Source: DATACN01 sp038215095 (GTDB taxonomy: Bacteria > Actinomycetota > Thermoleophilia > Solirubrobacterales > Thermoleophilaceae). From it: a stretch of DNA of 64,000 nucleotides. The position numbers and the translations under genes were made by a program. The notes below the pieces were generated by a model that saw only the letters and a list, made by a program, of their open reading frames with translations, was not told the DNA's origin and did no database searches. Of this stretch, positions 43,504 through 52,928 are shown one piece after another. Location of the stretch: positions 1 through 64,000 of the forward strand of contig JBBQRG010000005.1 of assembly GCA_038215095.1 (NCBI GenBank). Reading direction: 5' to 3'. Within the stretch, counting starts at the first letter, position 1. Each line of letters starts with the position of its first letter.

Positions 43504-44340
43504 CTATGCCAGCTCGAACAGGTGGCCGGTGAGCAGCGGCGTCGCCTTCACCTTCCAGTCCGCCACCAGCCGCCACAGCTCCGCCTCCGCGCGTGGGCCC
43601 GGCAGGTCGCAGACGGTTGACACCTCCACCGCCGCCATCCGGCCGAAGCGGCGTAGCGCGGCCATCACGTCCGGTGGCGGCTCGCCGAGAGGCTGCGCTC
43701 CAGCGGCGATCGCCGCGTCGCGCCACGCCTCGTAGGGCTCCAGCCCGAAGACCCACTCGTCGTCGCCGAAGCGGCCGGTCGGGAACACCACTCGCTCGCC
43801 GCCCTGGCCCTGAACCACGCCGCCGCGCTCGCGGGCCGCGTCCGGCACGCTGCGCGTGAGCTCCAAATCCGCCCCGAAGGCCTCGACGATCGCGTTCGAC
43901 GCCAGGTCCACCCGGAAGCGGGACACGTCGAGCCCGGCGCGGCGCGCCTCCTCCACGAGCGCCTCCGTGGTGTCGAGCTTCCGGCGAAAGCACAGGAGCC
44001 CCTCGCGCAGCACCCGCAGGTAGCGCCAGGCCGCCTCCGGCCCCTGGTCCGCGGCCGCCTTCACGGCCATGCAGGCCGGATAGGTCGTCCGGATCGGGCT
44101 CTCGCTCCAGAGCCGCGCGTCGAGCGGCATGCCCGACTCCGCCGCCCGGTCGAGCCAATGCAGCAGCAAGCCGGAATAGTCAAACTCGTGGCCATGCTCG
44201 TAATCGCGCGCCAGGCCTCCCATCACGGGCCCGAAGGAGAGGTCCGGGCCGAACTCCACCATGAGCTTGCGCACGATCGGCTCGGCCACCCAGGAGGCAG
44301 AGCAGGCGGGATCGGTGAAGTACTGCACGTGTACGGTCAT
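43504..44340 (-). CDS. DsbA-like thioredoxin-fold protein
   Basis: A 278-residue protein that begins VHVQYFTDPACSASWVAEPIVRKL, the strand-helix of DsbA-like thioredoxin folds, but with CSASW, so only the first of the two active-site cysteines is present. The long helical insert (about 60-190) and the strand at ERVVFPTG fit FrnE/YjbH-like relatives. A single catalytic Cys argues against a classical dithiol oxidoreductase; it could be a binding or adaptor protein. There is no signal peptide, so it is cytoplasmic. ATG 44340 starts 23 bases from the divergent kinase gene, with TAGTTT upstream. Confidence 0.75.
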   Translation of the reverse strand: MTVHVQYFTDPACSASWVAEPIVRKLMVEFGPDLSFGPVMGGLARDYEHGHEFDYSGLLLHWLDRAAESGMPLDARLWSESPIRTTYPACMAVKAAADQGPEAAWRYLRVLREGLLCFRRKLDTTEALVEEARRAGLDVSRFRVDLASNAIVEAFGADLELTRSVPDAARERGGVVQGQGGERVVFPTGRFGDDEWVFGLEPYEAWRDAAIAAGAQPLGEPPPDVMAALRRFGRMAAVEVSTVCDLPGPRAEAELWRLVADWKVKATPLLTGHLFELA

Positions 44341-44363
44341 CCAAGCGCGGAAACTAGACCTTC

Positions 44364-45845
44364 GTGATCGGCACCCTGCTCAGCGGACGCTTCCGGCTCG
44401 ACGAGAAGATCGGCTCGGGCGGCATGTCCACGGTCTATCGCGCCTTCGACCCGACGCTCGAGCGCTGGGTGGCCATCAAGATGATGCACCGGGACATCTC
44501 CTCGGACCCGGACCAGCTTGAGCGCTTCCGCCGCGAGGCGCGCACGGTCGCCCGCCTGAACCACCCGCACGTCGTCACGGTGATCGACGCCGGCGAGGAC
44601 GACGGCGCCCCCTACATCGTGTTCGAGTACGTCGAGGGCGAGACGCTCAAGGAGCGCATCCGCCGCCTGGGCCAGCTGCCGGTATCCGAGGCGGTGGCCT
44701 ACGCGATCGAGATCGGCCGCGCGCTGTCCTCCGCGCACGCGCACCGGCTGGTGCACCGCGACGTGAAGCCGCAGAACGTGCTGATCGACCAGGACGGCCG
44801 GGCGAAAGTCACCGACTTCGGGATCGCGCGCTCGCTGGAGGCGCACGGCCTGACCTCTCCGGGTCGCGTGCTCGGCACCACCGACTACGTGTCGCCCGAG
44901 CAGGCGATGGGCCACGACGTCACCGAGCAGTCCGACGTCTACTCGCTCGGCATCTGCATCTACGAGATGCTCACCGGGGAGGTCCCCTACCGGGCGGACA
45001 CGCAGGTGGCGGTGGCCATGCAGCACGTCAAGGAGCCGCTGCCCGACGTACAGCGGCGCCGCCCCGAGATCTCGGCCGCGCTCGCCGCGGTCATCGAGCA
45101 CGCCACCGCGAAGGAGACGCGCCACCGCTACGCCACCGTCGACGCGATGGTGCACGACCTCGAGGAGGTGCTGGCCATCGAGGCCGCCCGCTCCGGCGAG
45201 ATGACCGGCGAGGCCACGACCGTGCTGCGCTCGCTTCCCGGGGAGACCGGGGACTTCGCTCCCGCGCGGATGCGCCGCCCGCGCCGCGCGCTGATCGCCT
45301 CCGTGCTCGTGCTGGCGCTGGTGGCCGGGACGATCGCCTACCTCGCCACGCGCACCGAGTCCGGCCCGGGGCCGGCCAGCGCGCCGAAGGTCGCGGGCCT
45401 GACCCAGATCGAGCTGCCGCGTGGCGCGGCCAGCGACTACGACCCCGAGGGCGACGGCGAGGAGTCCCACGGCCAGGCGCGCAACGCGATCGACGGCAAC
45501 AAGACGACCAACTGGGACACCGAGACCTACAGCGGCGGCTTCGCCGGCTCCCACAAGAAGGGCGTCGGCCTCTACCTGGACGTCGGGAAGCCGGTGGCGG
45601 CCCGCCGTCTCGCGCTCGTGACCTCCACGCTGGGCTACCAGGCCCGGGTCTACGCGAGCAACACCGTGCCCGACGACATCACCTCGAAGGACTGGAAGGC
45701 CGTGAGCGGCGCGACCAAGGTGAAGCAGGACGAGCGCATCGCGCTCGACACCGCGGGCAGCCCGTTCCGCTACTACCTCGTCTGGATCAGCACGCTGCCG
45801 CCCGGCAACAAGGCGGACATCCGCGAGCTGGCGATCTACCGCTAG
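44364..45845 (+). CDS. serine/threonine protein kinase with discoidin-like extracellular domain
   Basis: A 493-residue membrane kinase. The kinase domain (about 9-270) has the glycine loop GSGGMSTV, ATP lysine K39, HRDVKPQN with D133 and DFG with D151. One transmembrane helix (about 310-333) links it to an external domain. That domain (about 350-490) has the F5/8-C discoidin-like signature: AIDGNKTTNWDTETYSGG and the end WISTLPPG...DIRELAIY, typical of carbohydrate- or surface-binding jelly rolls. It probably senses a wall or surface glycan and signals inside. GTG 44364 is the start. PASTA repeats, usual in such kinases, are absent. Confidence 0.86.
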   Translation: MIGTLLSGRFRLDEKIGSGGMSTVYRAFDPTLERWVAIKMMHRDISSDPDQLERFRREARTVARLNHPHVVTVIDAGEDDGAPYIVFEYVEGETLKERIRRLGQLPVSEAVAYAIEIGRALSSAHAHRLVHRDVKPQNVLIDQDGRAKVTDFGIARSLEAHGLTSPGRVLGTTDYVSPEQAMGHDVTEQSDVYSLGICIYEMLTGEVPYRADTQVAVAMQHVKEPLPDVQRRRPEISAALAAVIEHATAKETRHRYATVDAMVHDLEEVLAIEAARSGEMTGEATTVLRSLPGETGDFAPARMRRPRRALIASVLVLALVAGTIAYLATRTESGPGPASAPKVAGLTQIELPRGAASDYDPEGDGEESHGQARNAIDGNKTTNWDTETYSGGFAGSHKKGVGLYLDVGKPVAARRLALVTSTLGYQARVYASNTVPDDITSKDWKAVSGATKVKQDERIALDTAGSPFRYYLVWISTLPPGNKADIRELAIYR

Positions 45846-46804
45846 AAGCGGTAGCCGCCCTCGCGCTCGTGGCGCTCCAGCGCCAGCGCCAGCAGCCGCT
45901 CGAGCAGGTCGCCGTAGGGGATGCCCGTCGCGTCGAAGAGCTTCGCGTAGACGCTCGTGGCGGTGAAGCCGGGCAGCGTGTTCAGCTCGTTCACGAACAC
46001 CTGGCCGCCCGCCTCGGCGAAGAAGTCCACGCGCGCCAGCCCGGCGCAGCCCACGATCCGGAACACGCGAACCGCCAGCTCGCGGACGCGCTCGCGCACC
46101 TCGTCCGGCACGCGGGCGGGCACGACGAGCTCCATGCCGCCGTCCGTGTACTTGGCCTCGTAGTCGTACCAGTCGCCCTTCTTCACCACGATCTCGCCGG
46201 GCTCCGACGCCTGCGGCTCGGCGTTGCCGAGCACCGAGCACTCCACCTCGAGGCCCTCCGCCATGCGCTCGACGACCACGATCGGGTCGTGGCGGAACGC
46301 CAGCTTCAGCGACTGCTCGAGCTCGCCCGCGTCGGTTGCCTTCGAGATCCCGACCGAGGATCCCAGCCGCGCCGGCTTCACGAAGGCGGGCAGCGGGAAG
46401 TCGAGCCGCGCCTTGTCGCCGTCGCGCACCACCGCGTAGTCGAGCTGCGGGATGCCGTGCGCGCTCATCAGGTCCTTGAACAGCGCCTTGTCCATCGACA
46501 CCGCCGACGCGGCCACGCCCGCACCCACGTAGGGCACGTCGAGCAGCTCCAGCAGGCCCTGCAGCGTGCCGTCCTCGCCGAAGGGGCCGTGCAGCACCGG
46601 GAACGCCACCTCGGCCTCGAGCAGCCCCCCGGCCGGGCGCAGCGCGAGCGGCTCGCCGTCGTGCGCCCAGGCCCCCTCGCGGGAGATGCGCACGTCGAGC
46701 ACCTCGTGCCCGGCGCCGGCCAGCCCGGCCCTCACCGCCTCTCCGGAGGCCAGCGACACGTCGTGCTCGCTGGAGCGCCCCCCGGAGAGGACGGCCACCC
46801 TCAC
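45842..46804 (-). CDS. ddl: D-alanine--D-alanine ligase
   Basis: A 320-residue ATP-grasp enzyme joining two D-Ala for peptidoglycan stems. Motifs are HGPFGEDG (about 72-79), the ATP-loop KPARLGSSVGIS, and VNELNTLPGFT with metal-binding Glu and Asn. The substrate-binding segment SVMEGKN-type loop is not visible by name. It is the last gene of the wall operon: its start overlaps the pknB stop by 4 bases. In mycobacteria ddl is elsewhere, so this linkage is a feature of this lineage. The 3' end overlaps the convergent discoidin-kinase gene by 4 bases. Confidence 0.93.
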   Translation of the reverse strand: MRVAVLSGGRSSEHDVSLASGEAVRAGLAGAGHEVLDVRISREGAWAHDGEPLALRPAGGLLEAEVAFPVLHGPFGEDGTLQGLLELLDVPYVGAGVAASAVSMDKALFKDLMSAHGIPQLDYAVVRDGDKARLDFPLPAFVKPARLGSSVGISKATDAGELEQSLKLAFRHDPIVVVERMAEGLEVECSVLGNAEPQASEPGEIVVKKGDWYDYEAKYTDGGMELVVPARVPDEVRERVRELAVRVFRIVGCAGLARVDFFAEAGGQVFVNELNTLPGFTATSVYAKLFDATGIPYGDLLERLLALALERHEREGGYRF

Positions 46805-48753
46805 GGGACTTGCGTCCCGGGCGTCTGCGGAGCCGGCGTCGGGGCCGGCGTCGGAGTGGTTTGCGCGGGCTGCTTGAACTTGCCGACGACGATCACGACG
46901 CTGCGGCCCTTGTCGACCTGCGAGCCGCCGCCGGGGCGCTCGTCGAGCACCTGGCCGTCCTCGTCCTGGTTCGTGGTGGCGCGCTCCTTCTTGACCGGCT
47001 TCAGCCCGGCCGCGCGCAGCTTCGCGACAGCGCTGGCCGCCGACAGCCCCGTCACGTCGGGCACGTCGACCTGCGGCGTGCCCTTAGAGACCGTGATCGT
47101 GACCCGCGAGCCCTTGCTGACGCTGGCCCCGCCCTGCGGCGACTGCGAGATCACCTCGCCCTGGGGCTGCGTGGACTCCGCGTCCTGCACCGCCACGCCG
47201 AGCCCCGCGTCGCGCAGCCTGCCCTCGGCCGAGGTCTGCTCGAGGCCGGTCACGTCCGGAACCGAGATCTTCTCGGGCCCGGAGCTGACCAGCAGGCGCA
47301 CGCGCCCCCCGCGCTGCACCTCCACCCCCTCGCTCGGGACCGTCCGTATGGCGATCCCCTTCGCGACCGTGTCCGAGCTCTTGGGGTCGGTGTTTGCCTT
47401 CAGGCCGGCCTTGTTCAGCTCCTTGACCGCGGTGCGCACCGGCAGGTTCTCGACTGCGGGCACGCGCACGTTGCCCGGCCCCTGGGACACCCCGAGGGTG
47501 ACCGTGGAACCCTTCTTCGCCTCCACGCCCGGATTCGGGTCCTGGTCCACGACCTGGCCGATCGCCTCCGTGCTCGGCGCGCGGGACTCCTGCACCTTGA
47601 AGCCGGCGGCCTCGAGCCGTTTGCGGGCGTCGAGCACCTGCCGGCCGACCACCCGCGGCACCTGCACCTTCGTCCCCGTCAGCAGGCCACCCGCCGCGAG
47701 GTAGGCCAGCAGGCCCACGAGAAGCAAGACCAGGAGACCCAGCACGATCCATGGCCAGCGCCGCGGGCCGCGCTCGGCCAGCTCGGCGTCGTGGGGAGTC
47801 AGGGGCACGAGCGGGGCGCCGGCGACCGGGGCGTCCACGGCCTCGCCGTTGCCCTCCACGACCATGGGGCCTGGCACCGGCATGAAGGCGGCGGTGTCCT
47901 GGCCGCGACGCCCGGAGCCGTCGTGCAGGTGCTCGCCCACGGCGCCCAGGGCGGCCGAGAACTCCTCGGCGGTCTGCCAGCGCTGCTCCGGCTGCTTCGC
48001 CAGCGCCGCCATCACCACCGACTCCAGGCCGGGGTCCACGTCGGGGCGCAGCTGCGAGAGCGGAGGCGGCGGCTCGGACAGGTGCTTGAGCGCCACCGAC
48101 ACCGCGCTGTCGCCCTCGAACGGCAGCCTGCCGGCCAGCAGCTCGTAGAGCATCACGCCGATCGAGTAGAGGTCGGATGCCGCGGTGACGGCGTGCCCCT
48201 GCGCCTGCTCGGGCGACAGGTACTGGGCGGTGCCCATGATCGAGCCGGTCTCGGTCATCTCCGAGGCGCCGGCGCGGGCGATGCCGAAGTCCGTGACCTT
48301 CGCGTTCCAGTTGTCGTCGACGATCACGTTGTGGGGCTTGAAGTCGCGATGGATCACCCCGCGGCGGTGAGCAAAGCCGGCCGCCTCGAGGACCTGGCGG
48401 CCCAGGTCGATCACGCGTCCCTGGGGCAGCGGCGCCTCCTGCTCGACCACCTGCTTGAGCGTGCGCCCGGGCAGGTGCTCCATGGCGATGTAGTAGGTGC
48501 CCTCGTGCTCGCCGCGGTCGAACACGCCCACGACGTTCGGGTGCTGCAGCCCCGCCGCCGACTTGGCCTCGCGCCGGAAGCGCTCGACGAACTCCTGGTC
48601 CTGCGCGTAGCGGCGGTGCAGCATCTTCAGCGCGACGTCGCGGCCCAGGTGCGTGTCGCGCGCGCAGTAGACGTCGGCCATGCCGCCCGAGCCGATGCGC
48701 CTGAGCACCTGGTAGCGGCCGTCGACGACCGTGTTGTCGGTGACCTCGGTCAT
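46801..48753 (-). CDS. pknB: PknB-type PASTA serine/threonine kinase
   Basis: A 650-residue kinase of the PknB/Stk1 type. The N-terminal kinase (about 14-270) has GSGGMADV, K43, HRDFKPHN with D137 and DFG with D155; the usual L after HRD is F. A transmembrane helix (about 334-356) follows. Four PASTA domains (about 361-428, 430-498, 499-565, 567-635; for example ISVPDVTGLEQTSAEGRL) would face outward and bind muropeptides or lipid II. The end is Pro/Thr-rich. It signals growth status to PbpA, RodA and FHA proteins in the same operon. It overlaps pbpA and ddl by 4 bases each. Confidence 0.93.
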   Translation of the reverse strand: MTEVTDNTVVDGRYQVLRRIGSGGMADVYCARDTHLGRDVALKMLHRRYAQDQEFVERFRREAKSAAGLQHPNVVGVFDRGEHEGTYYIAMEHLPGRTLKQVVEQEAPLPQGRVIDLGRQVLEAAGFAHRRGVIHRDFKPHNVIVDDNWNAKVTDFGIARAGASEMTETGSIMGTAQYLSPEQAQGHAVTAASDLYSIGVMLYELLAGRLPFEGDSAVSVALKHLSEPPPPLSQLRPDVDPGLESVVMAALAKQPEQRWQTAEEFSAALGAVGEHLHDGSGRRGQDTAAFMPVPGPMVVEGNGEAVDAPVAGAPLVPLTPHDAELAERGPRRWPWIVLGLLVLLLVGLLAYLAAGGLLTGTKVQVPRVVGRQVLDARKRLEAAGFKVQESRAPSTEAIGQVVDQDPNPGVEAKKGSTVTLGVSQGPGNVRVPAVENLPVRTAVKELNKAGLKANTDPKSSDTVAKGIAIRTVPSEGVEVQRGGRVRLLVSSGPEKISVPDVTGLEQTSAEGRLRDAGLGVAVQDAESTQPQGEVISQSPQGGASVSKGSRVTITVSKGTPQVDVPDVTGLSAASAVAKLRAAGLKPVKKERATTNQDEDGQVLDERPGGGSQVDKGRSVVIVVGKFKQPAQTTPTPAPTPAPQTPGTQVP

Positions 48754-50198
48754 TCGTGCTTGAGAAGGGTCTGGAGCACCTGCTTGGCGATCGGCGCGGC
48801 CACCGTCCCGCCCTGGCCCTGCGTGCGCTCGACCGTCACCGCGATCGCGATCTTCGGCTTCTCCACCGGAGCGAACGCGATGAACCAGGCCTGGTTCGCG
48901 GCGCCGTTGGCCACCTCAGCCGTTCCGGTCTTGCCGGCCACCTGGATTCCCTGGAGCGCCGCCGCCGTGGCGGTGCCCTCCTCGACCACCTTGGTCATCA
49001 TCGCACCCAGTTCCTTCGCGGTCTGCGCCTTCATCACCTGCGCCTGCATGTCGGGCTCGATGCGCTGCTTCACGCGCCCGTCCTTGCGCACGATGCGGTC
49101 GGTGAAGCGCGGCTTCATCAGCTTGCCGCCGTTGGCCACGGTCGCCGCGACCTCGGCCATCTGCAGGGGCGTCGCGGTGATGGCGCCCTCGAGGCCGCCC
49201 TGGCCGATCGCGACGCGGCCGATGTCGAACCCCGTGGCGCCGTCCACCAGCTCGCCCTTGCCGTCGCGGATGCCGCTGCGGATGAGCTGCTCGGCGGGGT
49301 AGTCGAGCTTGGGCTTCTCGTTGAACCCGTAGCGGTTCATGTACTTGAGCAGCGTGCTGCGCCCGACCCGCTCGCCCACTTGAGCGAAGACCGTGTTGAC
49401 CGAGTTCGTCAGGGCGTCGGTGAGCGTGATCGGCCCGAAGTTCTCCCCGCCCGCGTTTGCCAGGGGAGCGCCGCTGATCGTGCGCGGGGAGTGGCCGTCG
49501 AAGATCGAGCTGGGCGTGGCCTTGCCGCTGTCGAGCGCCGCCGTGGCGGTGACCACCTTGAAGGTCGAGCCCGGCGGGTAGAGCTCCTGGGTCGCGCGGT
49601 TGAACAGCGGCTTGTTGGGGTCGCGGTTCAAGCGGTTGAAGCCGCGCGGGATCTGGTTGGCGTCGTAGCCCGGCACCGACGCCATCACGCGCACCTTTCC
49701 GGTGGCCGGCTCGAGGGCCACCACCGCGCCCTTCTGGCCGCCGAGGCTTTGGATCGCGGTCTTCTGGCCGGCCGGGTCGAGATTCGTGACCAGGTCGAAG
49801 CCCTCCTGGCGGCGCGACTCGAGGCCGGACAGGATCGAGGCGAACTCGTTCTCCTTGCCGGCCAGGTCGTCGTTGCGCGACTCCTCCAGGCCGCGCCGGC
49901 CGTTCAGGATGAACGAGTAGCCGATCGAGTGTGAGAACAGCGACCCGGTCGGATAGGTGCGCGAGAAGACCCGGGTCTGGCCGCGGCCGTGCGGCACGCT
50001 CCTGGCCAGCACGGTCTTGTCGTCGCGGGCGTAGATCACGCCGCGCGGCACCCTCTGCTCCTGGATCAGCGCGCGCCGGTTGGTCGGCTTGTTCTTCAGG
50101 TCGTTCGCCCTCACCACGGTCCACCACGAGGTGGAGCCCACCAGCACCATGAACAGGAGCGCCAGCACCACGAAGAGGGAGCTGACCTGGCGATTCAC
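48750..50198 (-). CDS. pbpA: class B penicillin-binding protein (PbpA-type transpeptidase)
   Basis: A 482-residue transpeptidase with an N-terminal membrane helix (about 8-28), a dimerisation region (PRGVIYARDDKTVLAR) and the catalytic domain (about 155-480). The three active-site motifs are STFK with S211, SVN at 266-268, and KTG at 423-425. It cross-links peptidoglycan during elongation and is the partner of the adjacent RodA. The start ATG overlaps the rodA stop by one base. It is shorter than E. coli PBP2, as expected for actinobacterial PbpA. Confidence 0.93.
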   Translation of the reverse strand: MNRQVSSLFVVLALLFMVLVGSTSWWTVVRANDLKNKPTNRRALIQEQRVPRGVIYARDDKTVLARSVPHGRGQTRVFSRTYPTGSLFSHSIGYSFILNGRRGLEESRNDDLAGKENEFASILSGLESRRQEGFDLVTNLDPAGQKTAIQSLGGQKGAVVALEPATGKVRVMASVPGYDANQIPRGFNRLNRDPNKPLFNRATQELYPPGSTFKVVTATAALDSGKATPSSIFDGHSPRTISGAPLANAGGENFGPITLTDALTNSVNTVFAQVGERVGRSTLLKYMNRYGFNEKPKLDYPAEQLIRSGIRDGKGELVDGATGFDIGRVAIGQGGLEGAITATPLQMAEVAATVANGGKLMKPRFTDRIVRKDGRVKQRIEPDMQAQVMKAQTAKELGAMMTKVVEEGTATAAALQGIQVAGKTGTAEVANGAANQAWFIAFAPVEKPKIAIAVTVERTQGQGGTVAAPIAKQVLQTLLKHE

Positions 50199-51652
50199 TA
50201 GACCAGCCCTCCCCGTCGTCCCTGCTCCGAGCGAGCGTGTTCGGAGATGACCAGGAGCAGGGCAAGCAGGACCATGTTCGCGACGATCGAGCTGCCGCCG
50301 TATGACACGAACGGGAGCGTCACGCCCGTCAGCGGGATGACCGCCGTCACGCCGCCGACGATCACGAAGACCTGGAGGGCCAGAACCGTCGAGAGGCCCG
50401 CCGCCAGCAACTTCGAGAAGCCGTCGTTGGCCATCGACGCGATCGCAAAGCCGCGGGCGGTCAGCAGCAGGTAGACGATCATCAGGGCCGCGCCGCCGAA
50501 GAGCCCGGTCTCGTTCACCACGACCGCATAGATCAGGTCGGTGTGCGCCGCGGGCAGGATCGTCCCGCCGCCGGGGAGCTTCAGCAGCGCCTGGCCGAAG
50601 CCCTGGCCGAACAGACCGCCGTCACCCTGCGCGAACAGGCCCTGGGAGATCTGGTACCCGGTGCTGTCGGCGATCCTGGGAGCAAAGGGGTGGAGCCACG
50701 TGTCCACGCGCTCGTGAACGTGAGGGATCCGGTCCGCGAAGAAGATCGCGCCCGCGAAGAACATGGACGCCCCGACTCCGACCAGCGACAAACGGCTCGT
50801 CGCCAGGTACAGGAGCGCCAGGAAGCCGCCGAAGAACATCAGCGAGCTGCCGAGGTCGCGGATGAAGATCAGCATCAGCATGGCGAGGCCCCAGATCAGC
50901 AGCAGGGGGCCGAAGTGCTTCAGCGAGGGCCGCTCGAGCACCACGGCGACCAGCGAGGCGGTGAACACGAGCAGCAGCACGCTGACGGCGATGCCCGGGT
51001 GAACGGCGAGGATTAGCAAGACGACGGCGAGCAGGGGCAGCCCGTACGTAAGGATCTGGCGCCACAGCGGCGGCGGCCGGAGGCGCGGCCTGACCAGCAC
51101 GTCCCCCACCTCGCGCAGATAGCTCGCCAGGAAGACGATGATGCCGAGCTTCGCGATCTCCGCGGGCTGGAACTGGATGGGGCCCACGCTGATCGCGAGG
51201 AACGCCCCGTTGGTCTGCCCGCCGATGCCCGGAAGCCGGGGCATCAGCAGCAGCGCGAGGCTTGCGGCGGCGATCGTGTAGCGGTAGCGCTCCAGGATGT
51301 GGTGATCGCGCAGGAAGTAGATCGTCGCGCAGAAGAAGATCAGCGCGACGACGAACCACTGGGCCTGCTGGCGCGCCAGCTCGGGGTCGATGCGGTAGAT
51401 CTCGACCAGCCCGAACGCCGCCAGCAGCGCCGCCAGCGGGAAGATGTAGGGGTCGGCGTAGGGCAGGCGCGCGCGGATGAAGAGGTGCGCGCCGACGCAG
51501 AGCGCCAGGAAGAACGCTCCGTAGGTGAGCGTGGCGTCCTGGATCTGCGCGCTGCGCGTGATCAGGACACCGGCGAAGCCGGCAGTCACGCACAGCGTGA
51601 CCGGGATCAGGCCGAACAGCTCGCGGATGCGGGCGGAGCGGGCGGACATCAT
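50198..51652 (-). CDS. rodA: RodA/FtsW-type peptidoglycan glycosyltransferase
   Basis: A 484-residue SEDS protein with about 12 hydrophobic helices. It polymerises lipid II into glycan strands with the neighbouring PbpA. FAFIVRVLGSAG-like N-terminal forms are absent, but family blocks are clear: QFQPAEIAKLGIIVFLASYL (about 170-189), HPGIAVSVLLLVF, FIRDLGSSLMFFGGFLALLYLA and HTDLIYAVVVNETGLFGG, with catalytic Asp in RDLGSS expected in the large loop. ATG 51652 overlaps the phosphatase stop; a second ATG codon follows directly. It is in the usual place between pstP and pbpA. Confidence 0.93.
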   Translation of the reverse strand: MMSARSARIRELFGLIPVTLCVTAGFAGVLITRSAQIQDATLTYGAFFLALCVGAHLFIRARLPYADPYIFPLAALLAAFGLVEIYRIDPELARQQAQWFVVALIFFCATIYFLRDHHILERYRYTIAAASLALLLMPRLPGIGGQTNGAFLAISVGPIQFQPAEIAKLGIIVFLASYLREVGDVLVRPRLRPPPLWRQILTYGLPLLAVVLLILAVHPGIAVSVLLLVFTASLVAVVLERPSLKHFGPLLLIWGLAMLMLIFIRDLGSSLMFFGGFLALLYLATSRLSLVGVGASMFFAGAIFFADRIPHVHERVDTWLHPFAPRIADSTGYQISQGLFAQGDGGLFGQGFGQALLKLPGGGTILPAAHTDLIYAVVVNETGLFGGAALMIVYLLLTARGFAIASMANDGFSKLLAAGLSTVLALQVFVIVGGVTAVIPLTGVTLPFVSYGGSSIVANMVLLALLLVISEHARSEQGRRGGLV

Positions 51653-52926
51653 CCTGCGGCGCCTCCAGCGTCGATGCGCCCGCGCTCGAGCTGGCGCACC
51701 AGGTCGACTGCGTCGCCGCGGCCGCGCAGCTGGTGGTCGAGCACACGCGAGCGGCGGCTGCGCGGGATCGCGCCCACCGGCACGCCGCTGGCGTACCTCT
51801 CCTGGTAGAGCTTCATACCGAAGGGCAGCTCGTAGGGGACGCCGCGATAGAGCGTGACCAGGCCGGCGTCGTTGGTGCCCACGAAGTAGACCTGCCGGCT
51901 GGCCACGTAGAGGCCGGCGATCACGGCGGCGACCGCGGCCAGGCCGAGCAGCAGCTTGAAGGCAGCGGCGGCCCGGCGCCGGCCGGAGCGGCGGCGGCGC
52001 GCGGGCGCGGGGCCGGCAGCCGCGCTGGCGCCCCGCGCGCTCGGTAGCGGGGGAGCCGCGGTGGTGGCCGGTGCTGCCGTGGCGGTCCCACCCGCGGCGG
52101 GCGCGGGGCGCTCAGAGGTGTCGTGCTCGAGGTCGGCGGCGCTCAGCCCGCCCGCGATCGTCTCATCGGCTCCCGGCGCGGCGGCGGCGCCGTTGCTCTC
52201 GTCGGCGAGGCTGAACAGCACAACCGTGATGTTGTCCTTGCCGCCGCTCTGGTTGGCGGCCCGAACGAGGCTCTCGGCGGCGTCGCCCAGGCTGCCGGCG
52301 CGGCGCACGATCGACGCCATCTCGTCGTCGGACACCATCCCGGTCAGGCCGTCCGAGCAGAGCAGGAACACGTCACCCTCGCGGCCCGGCACCGTGTAGG
52401 TGTCGACTTCCACGTCGGGCTCCGGGCCGAGCGCCCGGGTGATGATCGAGCGCTGCGGATGGTGCTCGGCGGCCTCCGCGCTGAGCTGCCCGCTGCGCTG
52501 CAGCTCGGCCACCAGCGAGTGGTCGCGCGTGAGCTGCTCGAGGTCCCCCTGGCGCAGGCGGTAGGCGCGGCTGTCGCCCACGTGGCCCAGGCTGACCTCG
52601 CGGTCGTGCACGCGCGCGGCGGTCACGGTGGTGCCCATGCCGCGGCGCGACTCGTCGTCGGTGGACAGCTCGAAGATGCGTTTGTTCGCCTCCTGCAGCG
52701 CGTGCGAGAGCTGCGCCTCGGGCGCATCGTCCGGGTGCCGCGCCAGCTCTTCCTCGAGCACCTCGACGGCCAGCCGCGAGGCCACCTCGCCCGCCTTGGC
52801 GCCGCCCATGCCGTCCGCGACCGCGAAGTACGGCGGGAGAACCAGGAGCGAGTCCTCGTTCGTGCTCCGCTGGCGACCAACGTCGGTCGTACCGGCGTGC
52901 TCAGCGATGCGCAGCCCTCCGCTCAC
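51649..52926 (-). CDS. pstP: PstP-type PP2C serine/threonine phosphatase
   Basis: A 425-residue protein: a PP2C domain (about 1-240) with metal-binding NEDS (23-26), VADGMGG with D38, a later acidic CSDGLTGM, and GKDNITVV, then a low-complexity Ala/Pro linker, a transmembrane helix (about 320-343) and a C-terminal external tail (about 345-425). It reverses the phosphorylation made by PknB-family kinases. It is the PstP of the conserved operon, between fhaB and rodA. GTG 52926 is the start; no strong Shine-Dalgarno was seen. Confidence 0.9.
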   Translation of the reverse strand: MSGGLRIAEHAGTTDVGRQRSTNEDSLLVLPPYFAVADGMGGAKAGEVASRLAVEVLEEELARHPDDAPEAQLSHALQEANKRIFELSTDDESRRGMGTTVTAARVHDREVSLGHVGDSRAYRLRQGDLEQLTRDHSLVAELQRSGQLSAEAAEHHPQRSIITRALGPEPDVEVDTYTVPGREGDVFLLCSDGLTGMVSDDEMASIVRRAGSLGDAAESLVRAANQSGGKDNITVVLFSLADESNGAAAAPGADETIAGGLSAADLEHDTSERPAPAAGGTATAAPATTAAPPLPSARGASAAAGPAPARRRRSGRRRAAAAFKLLLGLAAVAAVIAGLYVASRQVYFVGTNDAGLVTLYRGVPYELPFGMKLYQERYASGVPVGAIPRSRRSRVLDHQLRGRGDAVDLVRQLERGRIDAGGAAG

Positions 52927-52928
52927 AC

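Noticed and set aside
43504..44340. Classical DsbA oxidoreductase
   Set aside because: Only one active-site cysteine (CSASW) is present, so I describe it only as DsbA-like.
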